Part shown: in pieces, positions 53,305 to 64,000 of the stretch
Layout: every line of letters begins with the position of its first letter
How positions within the stretch are numbered: the first letter of the stretch is position 1
Source of the DNA: Cryptomeria japonica
Lineage: Eukaryota > Streptophyta > Pinopsida > Cupressales > Cupressaceae
Reading direction: 5' to 3'
DNA: 64,000 nt
Assembly: GCF_030272615.1 (NCBI RefSeq)
Contig: NC_081408.1
Coordinates: 336,940,793-337,004,792, forward strand
Position numbers and translations under genes: made by a program
Notes under the pieces: generated by a model
What the model saw: the letters and a program-made list of their open reading frames with translations, nothing else
Databases searched by the model: none
What the model was told of the DNA's origin: nothing

Positions 53305-55794
53305 TGTTGGCATTGTGTTGTCATTGATGTCAACCGATATAGGATGGCTACCGGTATAAGAGATGTATGTGCAGCACTGTCATTGTTGCATACCGGATGT
53401 GATATCTTTGATATCACCTATCTTAACAGGTCGCCGGTACACAAGTTAGTGTTTGACTTGTGCTGAAGATATTGACAGGAGACCAGTATGATATAACAAT
53501 CGGTAAATGATGGTATCTGTAAGAGAGCAAGATGAGGATGTTGGTCGGTTGATTGTGATGAAAAGGGGGAATGTTATCTAAATCACACCAACACTAGAGG
53601 TGAAGTATGTGCAGGCCACCGGTATGCTATGTGGATGTCAATCAACAAGACTCCCACCAAATGAAGATGCAATCACCATTTGAAGAGATGACTGACAGTG
53701 AATGTGCCCCAATTGGATCACATGTGCATGTTTGAAGATATGTTGCTCAAACAGGGAAGCCACATTGGTGCATTGCAGGATGCAGATGACAAGGATCCAC
53801 TCCCACCGGTAAGTGGAGCTTATCTCCTATTATGCATGGATTGCATCATAGTCCTCCAAGATAAGAGAAAAGAGTTAAAGGCAGGTGATTGAATGCTCAC
53901 ACCGGATCTACTGGTGAATCACAAAGATGCCTCAAGTGCATGAAATCAAAGATATGCACTGAACCGACAGAGAAGGCATGATGGGTTACTAGGACCGATG
54001 AAAAGTGAGGGGTCTATCACTTAGACAAATGGGTCTGCCATCGTGGCAATCCGGCTAAGAGGAGAACCGGTCAAATGATGAAGAAGGCAAATTTGGAACA
54101 GCTACAGGCAGAGGACATTGTTGGATTGAAGATGGAGTTTGTTGAAGGTTGATGACATGATGTCATCAAGGTGGTTACCAGTAAGTATGTCCATCGGTAA
54201 AGCTGACAAGGTGCAGAGGTATTAAGCTCTCATTTGATAAAGATGTGCATAAGGTAGGTTAGCAAGTGTGCTGACTAGTTGAGTGTTCCATTGGAAGAGA
54301 AGCAGAGTGCAAGGTTGAAAGCAGACCGGTTAGGGTATAACCGGCAAGGTTTGTGAACGGGTAGATGAACCCGGTTTTGGGGTTGGTCGGTGATCCTATC
54401 CAGACCGACACAGATAACCTAGCAAAGGTTGATGCCGACAAAGTGGCCACATAGAGTTGAAGTGGCAAGCATGCATGTATAGGTCGACATGGTGAGTTGG
54501 TGAAGTGTTTGTCGGTGAAGTAGATGGTGGCAGGTTGACATTTATGTTGACTGCGTGATTCATTGGATGTGCAGCAGAGGTTTGCGGCTCAAGGTCAAAC
54601 GGACAACAGAGATCCAGGACAGACTGTTTGAGCAGATCAAGGTAGGCGAAGGAAACCGCCAAGCCATCCTTGGTGACCGACCAAGAGATCAGTTGACGAA
54701 TTAAATGCATATTGCTAAATATAGGAGGCATGTTCTGGAAGGCACGACAGTGGTGGTACTGATGATGAGTTGCAGGTCATCAATCAAGGGGATCAAATCT
54801 GATGAGATCTGATTGGATTTTGGTTTGCCTCGAGGTCGAAGAAGAAACCCTAACCACCTGAAGTTTGAATTGGTTTTTGGCAGGAAGACTTGTTTATAAA
54901 TATGCAAGTCTAAATTGATAAAAAGTGTTGCTGTTGAATGATAGTATGGTGCTGCTGATGAAGAAGTGAAATCAGTCAAGTGCTCAAGAAGAAGAAGAAG
55001 AAGAGACTGAGTGTGAGAAAGAACAGGGTTGAAGAGCTCAATCGGCAACAGTGTGGCAACCGATAGTCTGCCATTGAGTCTGAAAGAGAAGTATATCGGT
55101 GGTGACCAAACCGGCAAAGAAGAGGCAAAGAGGATTGCAGAAAAGAGAAGAGCACAGTGAGAACCAAAAGAGAACCGGTATGTTGAGAACTTGCAGTAAT
55201 CAAATAGTGGATATCTGACTGAGTGAAGTAGAGTGGTGGAGAGTAGCAGTGTAGTAGAGAGAAGAGAGAACTAGCAGAGAGAAGAACCGGCAAAGAAGAA
55301 GAAGAGGTTGAACCGGTAAGGTTGCAGCAGGAGATAAGGCTGCAGCAGCGAGCAAGTGAGCAGAGAACCGGCAGTAAATTGGATAGAGGTTCCGGTGAAG
55401 AGATTTGCAGAAGAGTTACAAAGTTCATTTGTAACAAGGCTATGCAGTTGTTGGTGCTCCTTGGGTTCGTGCCCTAATTCAAGGGTTGGTGCTCCTTGGG
55501 TTGGTGCCCTAAACATTGTAATTAGATTTCCATTGTGAGGCTGGACTGGAGCAGTAGACTCCAGCAACATTTGTCACCGAGGTTTTTCCCATCTTGGGTT
55601 TTCCTCGTACATCTGGTGTTATGTGATGTCCCTTTCATGTGTGATTGCATTTGTGTTAGTCTCCCATCTAACCGATAAGTCTGCTTTCTGTTAGATCTGT
55701 TAACCGGTACACACACATAGGATTGAAAAGGGAAAAGTTTGTAAATCACTAATTCCCCCCCCCTCCCCATCTCAGTGGCACATTGTGTCTAACG
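53305..55794 (+). mobile_element. 3' LTR of a copia-type element
   Basis: It starts TGTTGGCATTGTG after a polypurine tract and carries scattered ACCGGT words throughout. A GTTTATAAATA box lies at 54890. The end is placed near 55794, after the C-rich run and TCTCAGTG, but it is uncertain because TCTAACG stands where CA would be expected. Several minus-strand frames in it (54396-55570) are by-products of CT-rich DNA. Confidence 0.6.
54890..54900 (+). promoter_or_regulatory. TATA box of the copia LTR
   Basis: GTTTATAAATA lies about 0.9 kb before the LTR end. Confidence 0.45.
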
Positions 55795-55899
55795 CTAAGT
55801 TCATTACTCAAATCATTCCAAGACTTCAGTTGGTTGTTATACAAGACATTAAGTGCCATGTTTTAGTTGAGCATCCTTGCAATAAGGCAAGGTTTTGTA

Positions 55900-56655
55900 T
55901 TCTTTTGTATGGTTCCGCCAGATTGATCTGTTAGAGGCTCAACAAACTCCTATTGTGCTCTATAAATTCACAGTTTTTACTCTAAACTGTAATGATCTTC
56001 CAAGCTTTCCATGTATTCATGAACACATTGGATCCAGCAGGCAGTACTAGAAACCTATCAAAAAGAATGTCATTTAAGGGGAATTGTTTGCAACTCTTAG
56101 CTTGTTTTGGAACAATTGATTGATGTTATTCATAACAAGTACCTTCCAAGGTTCATTTCCCCAAAAGGCTTTAACAATCCACTTGCCAACCAGAGAGATG
56201 CCATGTTTCTTTAGATCTCTCAATCCTAGACCTCCTTCCAACTTATCTCAACAGCACCAATCCCACTTAACAGCGTGCTTTTTCTTATTACCTTTCCCAT
56301 CTGACCAGAGGAATTGTCTAATATTTTTATTTAATTTCATTTATCCAGTAGTTACTAAATAGCCACATTGAAGAATATTAAAGGTTGTAAGATAATATTT
56401 TTGACACACCCAAAATGTGCAGGCTAAAGAGAAGTATTGTTTATTCCATTGACAAAGATTTTTTTCTATTTTGCTTTTAATCCATTGCCACATCTCTTTT
56501 AGACAAGGGTTAATAATGAAAGCAATACCAAGGTACCTAACCAATTTGTTAGGCCCTCCCCATTGAAACTCAGACTTACTAAACCAGCCTGGGGGGTGAT
56601 TATCCCAACTAAGCATTATAGGTTTTGCCTTAAAAATTGTCATGCCCAGAATCAA
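55900..56655 (-). pseudogene. L1-type LINE, C-terminal reverse transcriptase tail
   Basis: The minus strand encodes RYLGIAFIINPCLKEMWQW, then VCQKYYLTTFNI, as in the region after the catalytic domain of plant L1 reverse transcriptases. With frame changes it continues into DGKGNKKKHAVKWDWCC and GLGLRDLKKHGISLVGKW, the zf-RVT-type C-terminus. The catalytic part is missing, and stops are frequent. Confidence 0.75.
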
Positions 56656-57870
56656 AACAGCATTGAGAAAATCATCTTAACATAAGACTTCAGGATTTTC
56701 TGAATTACGATCTAGTAGGCAGTGGATTCTACAGGGCAGATAGCGATCCTAAATTGAGGGCAGCGATTATGATTGAAAAACAAATAGTGATGGGCTTAAT
56801 GATACACAGCAATCAGAATATTAAACAATGTAGCGATATTGATTAAATAAAGAAACTACATGATTAGTTAGAACAATAATCAATTGAGAGGCAAGTACAT
56901 TGTGATGACTAACAATTAATGAAGGGGCGTCAAGGAGGAGACTAGACCCTTTGCAAAGGACAGCCATCCCAAAGTCGCACTTCTTGAGGATAATGAGAAG
57001 ATATAAAGCCACATTAAGAGAAGTCTGCAAGGAAGGGGGAAGTAGGAAGAAAAACATTCAGATTTGAGCACAAGAATCAACAAAAGCAGATTGATACTCA
57101 TAAGGGGATCAGTTCATAATTCAGCATAAGGATTCATCCAAAGAATAGCAAATCAGTAGCATCAAAGAGGAAAAGAAAAATATTCAAGCAAGGAAGAGAT
57201 TTACAATCTCAAACTTAATAAATTTAGACAGCAGATTTATATGTTGTTCAAAATTTTGGCTCTTAATCATGATATTAAGTTGGCAGTTTACATTCTTAAG
57301 CATACTCCATATTGTTGATGGGAAAATCGTACTGCTACCCTTTCGATCAACATAGAATAGAATATCGAGATAATCCCATTCTCTCTTGCATAAGGAGGTT
57401 TCTAGTGCTACTAAGATGATCACAAAAAAACGACCTCAAGGTTTAAACTATCAGTTCTTGACTGCAGGATAACTCAATGGTAATTTGCTTTGCTGGTAAA
57501 CACAAAGGGGACTTACGCTTGTGTTTAGGATAGGCTTCAAAGGTTCTACAAGTCATTCACCAGTCTTCTAATCATCAGATTTCCATTAAACATGATGCTG
57601 CTTTGGGACATCAACTCTAGATTTATAAATAAATAGAAAGAGTAGGGGAAAGAGATTGATCTACTTTAACTAAAACAACTTCTTTGGGCAAATAGAGAGA
57701 AATTTTAAATTACCATGCTCTGCTTTGCTAGTTAAACACAACTAGACAAAGACGGTGCAATCTTCAAGGAATAACTTGATTTTCAAACTACTATGTGTAT
57801 ATGTTGAATTCAAAACATACATCCAGCTAAACATTTAGTAGTCGAACTAAGCTTTTATGTTCAGAGTAAC
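56656..57870. other. gene-free stretch, probably U5/internal LTR debris
   Basis: There is no recognisable coding sequence. It adjoins the left target-like pentamer GTAAC (57866-57870) of the LTR at 57871, so part of it may belong to the minus-strand LTR that resumes at 59470. Confidence 0.35.
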
Positions 57871-58518
57871 TGTTATCACAAAAGCTTGCACCCTTGTTGA
57901 GCTATCAACTCAGCAACCTTGTGAAACATGGAAACAACCCCGCAGTGTGGGACCTTGCGCAAGGGAGTTGAATCTCTGAAGAAGGTCGGCTTCCTTCTCA
58001 ATCCAAGTGCAGGTGTTGAACCAACTCAACACTCCAAAACTTACTTCTAAACCTATCCTAACAGCTTGCAGAGGAAAAGGGAAGAGAGAAATGCTCGAAA
58101 TGAAAGGAGGTGATGCACGAAGATAAGAGATGTTTCTCTCCCCACCCGAAATGGCACAAAGAATCAACTGAAATACCCATGAGATGCACAAACTTCAGTT
58201 GCATGAATGACCTTAATGCACGTATGGAGGTTAGGACTTGCTTAATGTCAAGAGGGGAGAAGGTTTACACCCGGAAACAGGTTAACACAACATATATGTG
58301 AGAGAAAGCCACAAACATACACTTACAATGAAGGTAAGAACACATACACAACACACATAAGCTGAAGGCAAGAATGATGATTTCAATTCATTATAAGGCC
58401 AATGGCCAAACTTACAGTTGCAGAAATGCAAGATAAATACAAGTCTTTAAGAGAAGTGAAAGAGCATAGAATAGCTCAAGCCAGGAGGGAGAGAACCCTT
58501 TACAATGAGGCATAACAG

Positions 58519-58528
58519 CCTTATATAG
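58519..58528 (-). promoter_or_regulatory. TATA box of the minus-strand LTR at 57871-59469
   Basis: The minus strand reads TCTATATAAGGC, with CATTGTAAAGGG about 20 bp downstream. Confidence 0.5.
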
Positions 58529-58924
58529 AAAACTGGTCGCATAGGAGAGACCATTGGTCAAGGAAGAGAAGCTTTGACCCTTATGTGTGTGGGGAAATGT
58601 CAGTCAGGGAATGTAGGGAAGTGCATGCACCTGACATTGTGTACATGCAAGCAATCTAGCCATACCTTGAAAATGCAATCCCAAGAAAAAAGGTACTTCT
58701 GGAAGGTGGATTGCTTGACATTCCAAAGTCAGAGCATGCAGGCATGACATAAGTAACCACAAATAAGCATGGCCCTGTACTTCTCTTGATGGAAATCCTG
58801 CAAAATCATTAAATGCACCCTTGTAGCTCCACAAAAGGTGTACAAGTCGCAAGAGTTCTTGGAGCATTAAGACCCTTGAGTGTTGATCACGCCATCTGAA
58901 AGAGTTGCAAGCCGGAAGGAAGTT

Positions 58925-59345
58925 GGAAGACTTCGGAAACACAGGTTACCGAAGTTGGGAAGACTTTGGAAACACGTCACCGAAGTTGGAAAGACTTAGG
59001 CTTAGGATTTCGGGATTCTGGGATTCCGGAGTTCCGGGGTCAAGGACTTAGGAACTTGGGAACCTCGGGGTTCCAAGGTTGAGGACTTAGGAACATGGGA
59101 ACCTGGGGGTTCCGGGGTTGAGGACTTAGGAACTTGGGAACCTGGGGGTTCCGAGGTTGAGGAAGAGAAAACTTAGCAACTTTGGAACTTGGCGGTTCCG
59201 GAGTTCCAGGGTGGAGGACTTAGGAACTTGGCAACCTGGGGGTTTTGGAGTTCCAAGGAAGAGGACTTAGGAACTTGGGAACCTGGGGGTTCCAAGGTTG
59301 AGGAAGAGAAGACTTAGGAACTTGGGGGTTCCGGAGTTCCGGCAA
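58925..59345. repeat. minisatellite, 39-48-bp GGTTCC-rich units
   Basis: The phrase GACTTAGGAACTTGGGAACC recurs about seven times, at 59045, 59084, 59123 and at less regular positions to 59310. Early units are 39 bp; later ones add a GGAAGAGAAG spacer. It occupies the U3 part of the surrounding LTR. Confidence 0.85.
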
Positions 59346-59469
59346 GACAACACTTCATACTTCATGATTCCATTGTTTTCTCTTTGATCAACTGAGGCAG
59401 CGCTGGTCCATAGAACATATCTCTAATCGGTTCTCACTGATGGACCAAGGGTGTCATAAAATGACAACA

Positions 59470-60057
59470 TTAACCATACAAGGGGATTAACAATCAGCTA
59501 ACCCTTAATGGTATGAACTTAAAATTCCCATCAAATATAAACCCAAATAAACTGTTTGTAAATAAAATGCATAACAGAAATTTAAAATCAAGAAGGAGAA
59601 CCACATACTCACAAGAAAATAGACACAACTTGGCATTCCATCAATTTTGTATATAGTTTGGCAGAGTTTCAGCAACAATTCTTTTTACTTCTTACAAAAT
59701 AGGAGAGAACTAGCCCCCTTTATATAGGCTTTTAAAATTTGAATGAATGGCCAACACTTAACTAAACAAGTGGCCCAGATTCATCCATACAATATGTCTA
59801 CTCATGCCTAGTAAATATGGAGCTTACCTCCCAACTAACTTAACAACCACTAGCCATAAAGTTGTCCCAAAAAGTGCATAGCATGGAGCTCAAAAATAGA
59901 AAAGAGTACTTTGGTAGTTGGGGAGAAATAACTAACTTTAGGTACTGACTTTTGTCATCCCAAAGTAGATATTTCCCTTTTTCTAATAAAAACTCATCTT
60001 CACCTTTTTAAGTACTTTTTACAAATATCTCGGCCTACAGCTTGCTTTGCCCGAACA
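59470..60057 (-). mobile_element. U3/promoter part of a 3' LTR following the gag-like pseudogene
   Basis: The minus strand carries CCTATATAAAGGG at 59717-59728, and a likely LTR start TGTTCGGGCAAAGC at 60057 directly after GGTTCCAGGGGTA, which resembles a polypurine tract. The LTR at 57871-59469 appears to have inserted into its U5. The far end was not found. Confidence 0.45.
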
Positions 60058-60599
60058 TACCCCTGGAACCTTAAGCAGATGACATATTTCTTGAAGAAGA
60101 GGAATAGGTGGATTATTCATCTGGAAGTCGACGTCTACACAATGATTGTTTGTCTTTCCTATCTGCTACAGCTAGTCAATTTTGTTGGTCTCAAAATCCC
60201 ATATTGTTGCACGTAGCTTATTGGCGAACTCTATATCATTTTTGGTATATGGAGTTCCATCATTTTTCAGTTGGTCTTTCCAGCATATTTTCATCTCGTC
60301 ACACTCCATCTCAAGCTTCCAATTAGAGTTTCGTGACTCGCGGCGAGTCACGCGAGTCAGCAGGCCAGGTGACCCCTGCCGGGTCACGGTGACCCTGACC
60401 CGGGCTAGGACGGGTCAGGGGGCGTGACTCGCCGAGTCAGGCGAGTCACTCCCTGACTCGCCGAGTCCGAGGGTCGTGACCTGGCCGGTGTTTAAAGATA
60501 GGACCACACGTTTTGATGTTTTATGCGTTAGGATTTGGGTCCACATGCTTGATTAGACCTACCCTATCTCCATGCTACCCCTTTCAAGTCCACATGTCT

Positions 60600-60960
60600 C
60601 AACTTTTGATACCTCACACGCTTCAAACTAGGACCCCTTTGTGCATTAGATCTTCCCTATTTGCTTGAGCGGGTATTTTATCTTTAATTGCACAAGCTAG
60701 GGTGCATTTTTGTGCCTCATTTGCACAAGGTGGCGGCATTTGACCATGTAATTGCACAAAGATGGCGGAAATTTCATGCTTGTATGCACAACTTGGGTGG
60801 AAATTTGAGGTTTGATTGCACAAATTGGGTGGCAAATTGAGGTTTATTTGCACAAGTTTCCATGCTAGAGCGTAGACTTCCATTTGCACAAAATCAGGCG
60901 ACTTTTCATCATGTAATTGCACAACATTGGTGGTTGTCTCTTCTTCATTTGCAGAAAGTG
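60600..60960 (+). repeat. degenerate TTTGCACAA repeats inside hAT copy C
   Basis: TTGCACAA recurs about nine times between 60690 and 60935, often followed by TGGGTGG or AGGTGGC and a pyrimidine-rich spacer; spacing is about 35-45 bp. It looks like the remnant of a tandem array. Confidence 0.6.
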
Positions 60961-61083
60961 AAATCGCTAAGGTGGCATTTGGAGCTTCATTTGGAGCACA
61001 AAGTGAAAGAGCTATGATCCTGCCATCCTAAAAAAGTGTAGTCAAAAAAACAAAAGCAAAATAACATTTTTTAATGATTTTTT

Positions 61084-61317
61084 TTGCCATTTCCCTTTCT
61101 TATAACCCTAAAAGGGATTGGCTCGGCAGACAGAGAGGTTGAGGTTGTGGCTATGGCAGAGGAGGAGGATAGAGCACGATTAGGCACAACACCTATGGCT
61201 ACTCAGACTGGCACATCACAGGCAGAGACTATGGCTACTCAGTCATCCAGGACCTACCTTAGACGTCTTTCTAGGAGGCAGATAGACGAGGCTGAGCCAG
61301 AGCTTGAGCCATAGACT
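61084..61317 (+). pseudogene. C-terminal acidic tail scrap of the hAT-family protein (copy C)
   Basis: It encodes ADREVEVVAMAEEEDRAR, then SSRTYLRRLSRRQIDEAEPE and a stop, matching the scrap in copy A. The intact transposase core is absent. Confidence 0.6.
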
Positions 61318-64000
61318 TGTTTTTGTTTACACTTTACAGTTACATATGTTTGGGAACATTTGAAGTCATGGATTTTATATACATTGGACAATATTTATAA
61401 CTCTATATATCTATGTTTTCTAATTCCTTCAGCTACAATTTACATTTATATGCATGTGATGGATGTATGTTTATGTATGTGATCAAATTAGCTTCTATTT
61501 AATGATGTTATAGTGTCTTTAAGCTTAATTCAATAATGGGTGTATGAAACAAGTTTTAAATCGTTAAAAATCTCTAAATTTCAAGGGTTTTCTTATTTTG
61601 CCAAGTCATTGCTAAGTCCAAGCCGAGTCCGAGTCTGGGAACTTTGCTTCCAATCACTAATCAAATTCTGCAAGACCTCTCTACAAAAGGTCTCGACACT
61701 GAGCAGGGTTGTTTCACATTCTTCCCATCCCTCACTGATGAGGTCCACAATGTTGCTCTTCACTTCCAAAATCCAACACTAGTTTTCAAAGGTGCTGAAA
61801 TCATGAGGCCCGAGGATCTGTTGTACTGTGGGAATCCGAGAATGGGTCCAAAATAATGCCCAGATGATGGGGAGCAACGTATCAACTGTTTTCCGAAACT
61901 CCTCAACTTCACCCCTAATGGACTGCACCATTTGGTAGGCCTACTTCACGTCCAACCTCATGCTAGTCACATCCTCCAGTACCGGATTCCCTGTCCGTGT
62001 TATATCTTCAATTTATTCTTTGGTTGCCTTGGCTGTGTCCCGCACACTCTCAAATTCAGTAGTTGTTTTTTGTGCTAAGGCTACAGGAGGGACATAGGCC
62101 TCACTTGTGTGTTGCAACAGTTTCAGTATGTGATCTATATAATTTTCAGCTTGCTCTGCTCGAGTCTTATACATTTCTCTCCACTATCATCCTTTCCATT
62201 TGGCTTAGTATTGTATCCACGGAGTCTTTGAATTCTTCCACCTCCTGCCTTTTAGTCGCCCTTCCCATTGGGATTGACATAACATTATAATCAGCCAGTG
62301 TGATCTTTTCAACTAATTTGCCTTCTGGTGGAGCAGCGATGTGTATTATCTGGTCCTTCTGAGCATCCTTGGTCACCTTGGAATAGGTCCTTGGCTTCTT
62401 TTTTTCTTTAACCAAAGGTTCCCCTATTCGAGAGAAACGGTCTTTGAGGCTTATAGGTGGCCTTATCGTGGTTTTCTTTTGGGCTCGAGCCTACAACCAC
62501 TTAGGAGGGATGGATTGTCTTGAAGTGACAACTACCTCCTTGCTTTGCTCTGCTAAAGCAGCAGCTGATTCATTTTCTACCCTTGGTTGACTAGTCAAGG
62601 AAAAGGGTTGATTTCCTTTTGCATCCCGTTCTTTTCCTATGGCTGCGTTCTCTCTAACTTCACTCAGCAACTGTTGAGGGATCTCAAGCTCCTGTTGTCC
62701 TTCGTCGCTAGGGAGGTCTTTGTCCTTATCATCCTCCTTATCATTATCTTTACCTTCATTCTTTTCAGCTGATTTCTCATTCTCTCTATCACCTTCTTTT
62801 TCCTGCTCTTCCTATTCGACATCCTCCTTGTTCTGTCCTATATCAGGCCAGATTTCCCCCTCTTCAATTTGATTCTCGGACTTGTTCAGATCGATGATCT
62901 ACACCTCCTGTTCTTGCGTGATAGGCTCTTCTTGATCTGTTGTTTCGAGGACAGCTGAATCTATTTGTAGCGTGGGAGGGGTAGGTTGGCATTCTACTTC
63001 GGTCACATCCTCTACTACATTGACATCTTCTAGCGAAGCGGCAACAAATGGTCTCCTTACCGTTAACTTCTTTCAAGCATGAGCCTCTGGTGACTAGCTT
63101 TTGTTCTTTCTAGACCTTTCAAACGCCCTTGACCCCTTACTGACCTTTGCCTTTTTCCTTTCCTTTTCAGGCTTCTTTTCTCCTCCTTGTGCTGCACTTG
63201 ATGCCTCGTCCTCTCTTGGTGAGTGGGATTCAGGGTCTCCCATCAGGTTGTAAGTGAATTGTACCCCTTCACGAGTTAGTTCCTCTACGTCGATTTCTCC
63301 AAGCATCTATGTGCCTCTTGGGGCCTTCCATTATGATTTCTAAACTGGTGATTGGATCCTAACAAATTGATGGAAGCAGGGGGCGATCCTTTACGACATC
63401 ATAAGCTTGGTGTTGTATGCAGACTCCATAGTCAAGTAGCTGGTTCGAGACTTGGGTATACTCTTAAGTCCTGATTTGATGCAAATTGAGCCTAGAGTAC
63501 TCCCTCTTGCGGACCTCAAAATCATTAGTGTAGCTAGCCCAGTAATCTTCTATGTTCATTTTATGCCTGTAGTGGCAGCCATAAGCTTTACATCCTAGTC
63601 TAGTAGGATCAAAACCTTTTCTGTGGGAATGTTCTTGTAGGCTGTATGATGCCAATTCTTCAATCGACTGCTCATCTTGTGCAGGGGTTTTGAAGTATAT
63701 GTCATTGTCCCCTATTGCCATTGGGAAGGAGACCTCTGAAATTTATTGTTCCTGAGAACTTGTCTAGCCGCATGTGCTTGCCTTGCGACCTCTAGGAGCG
63801 CCATCTTATCAGTGGGATACCTTGGGAGTCTATAGGGAGAGCCCTCAAAGCCTAAGATTCTCAAATAAGAGAATCAGGGAAACTGAATGAACCAAGTCCC
63901 ATACTTCCATATTAGTGCAATTGCTTGCTTAGACAACCTTTGTTCTTTGCTGCAATCCCTCTTGCATAGTCCTAACCATCTGCATGGTGAAGGCATCGTT

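Larger units (their letters stand above)
57871..59469 (-). mobile_element. minus-strand solo LTR (probable)
   Basis: On the minus strand it begins TGTTGTCATTTTATGACACC at 59469 and would end GTGATAACA at 57871. The flanks are TTAAC (59470-59474) and GTAAC (57866-57870), four of five bases equal. A CTATATAAGG box lies at 58519-58528, followed by TGCCTCATTGTAAAGGG, the same downstream motif as in the nested intron LTRs. Confidence 0.55.
60324..61646 (+). mobile_element. hAT transposon (copy C), internally deleted
   Basis: The ends are TAGAGTTTCGTGACTCG at 60324 and, as complement of the right end, CAAAGTTCCCAGACTCGG at 61646. They are flanked by an exact 8-bp duplication CTTCCAAT (60316-60323 and 61647-61654). 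The left subterminal zone (60330-60480) is packed with GACTCG and GGGTCA words; the right one is short. Size is 1.32 kb. A coding scrap at 61084-61314 is all that remains of the protein. Confidence 0.88.
60058..64000 (-). pseudogene. long gag-like retrotransposon protein, interrupted by a hAT
   Basis: On the minus strand from the window edge come a conserved block (NDAFTMQMVRTMQEGLQQR, TWFIQFP, YRLPRYPTDK, 64000-63722) and HRKGFDPTRLGCKAYGCHYR (63721-63464). A Lys/Glu/Ser-rich low-complexity middle follows (63306-62560), then KKKPRTYSKVTKDAQKDQI (62415-62167) and, beyond the hAT, FANKLRATIWDFETN (60387-60172). It is broken by frame shifts and stops. The first block matches 12327-12022. No protease or reverse transcriptase follows, only a 3' LTR, so the element looks non-autonomous. 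Confidence 0.6.

Noticed and set aside
54396-55570. Several 100-150-codon minus-strand frames rich in Leu and Ser
   Set aside because: They lie inside the copia LTR and reflect its GAAGAAG/CTTCTTC composition; no protein motif is present.
1-64000. tRNA, rRNA, microRNA hairpin or CRISPR-like arrays
   Set aside because: No cloverleaf or rRNA core sequence was seen by eye. The regularly spaced repeats are LTR-internal tandems without unique spacers of fixed length.

Overview
The window looks like nuclear DNA of a seed plant with a very large, repeat-choked genome, most likely a gymnosperm such as a conifer. The reasons are one host gene with intact splice sites whose introns reach 25 kb, a dense pile of LTR retrotransposons, LINEs and hAT transposons at every stage of decay, and almost no other coding sequence. 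The species cannot be named from this sequence.

Host gene. The + strand carries the C-terminal ~60% of a HASTY/exportin-5 orthologue in ten coding exons between 7076 and 37050 (about 724 codons, all junction phases consistent, no stops). Exons 1-4 (7076-8084) and 5-10 (33202-37050) are split by one 25,117-bp intron (8085-33201). The 5' half of the gene lies upstream of the window. The short last exon was not found.

Inside the giant intron. A 1.84-kb L1-mobilised element (8384-10226) is flanked by an 18-bp target duplication. A minus-strand LTR plus gag-like ORFs follows (11222-15448). Next come three solo LTRs nested like Russian dolls: 15806-26520 contains 17707-25028, which contains 19693-23651, with 5-bp duplications ATATG, AGCCT and GAACC. 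The intron then holds a truncated minus-strand copia element (~28880-31330) and a LINE RNase H scrap (32534-32790).

Flanks of the gene. On the left are a minus-strand LINE (1-2740) and an LTR whose tip is interrupted by a short hAT (3145-4248, TSD GTTGAAAT). On the right is copia gag debris broken by a 3.46-kb hAT with a nearly complete but disabled transposase (38794-42253), then a second copia gag interrupted by a 4.25-kb LTR (44586-48837, TSD GTCTC). An uninterrupted PDS5-like fragment (49395-50126) lies beside a 300-bp direct repeat, followed by LTR fragments, a copia 3' end with LTR (53192-55794), an L1 fragment (~55900-56655), and nested minus-strand LTRs joined to a long gag-like pseudogene (57871-64000) that is itself hit by a third hAT (60324-61646, TSD CTTCCAAT).

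Main points of interest. (1) A set of LTRs opens with TGTTG followed at once by an inverted repeat; two of them share 44 identical terminal bases while their U3 bodies differ completely. (2) Each LTR family carries its own private array of short repeats or palindromes in U3. (3) A family of hAT elements has GACTCG-rich ends, one with a perfect 44-bp palindrome. No RNA genes, CRISPR arrays or bacterial-type features were seen.
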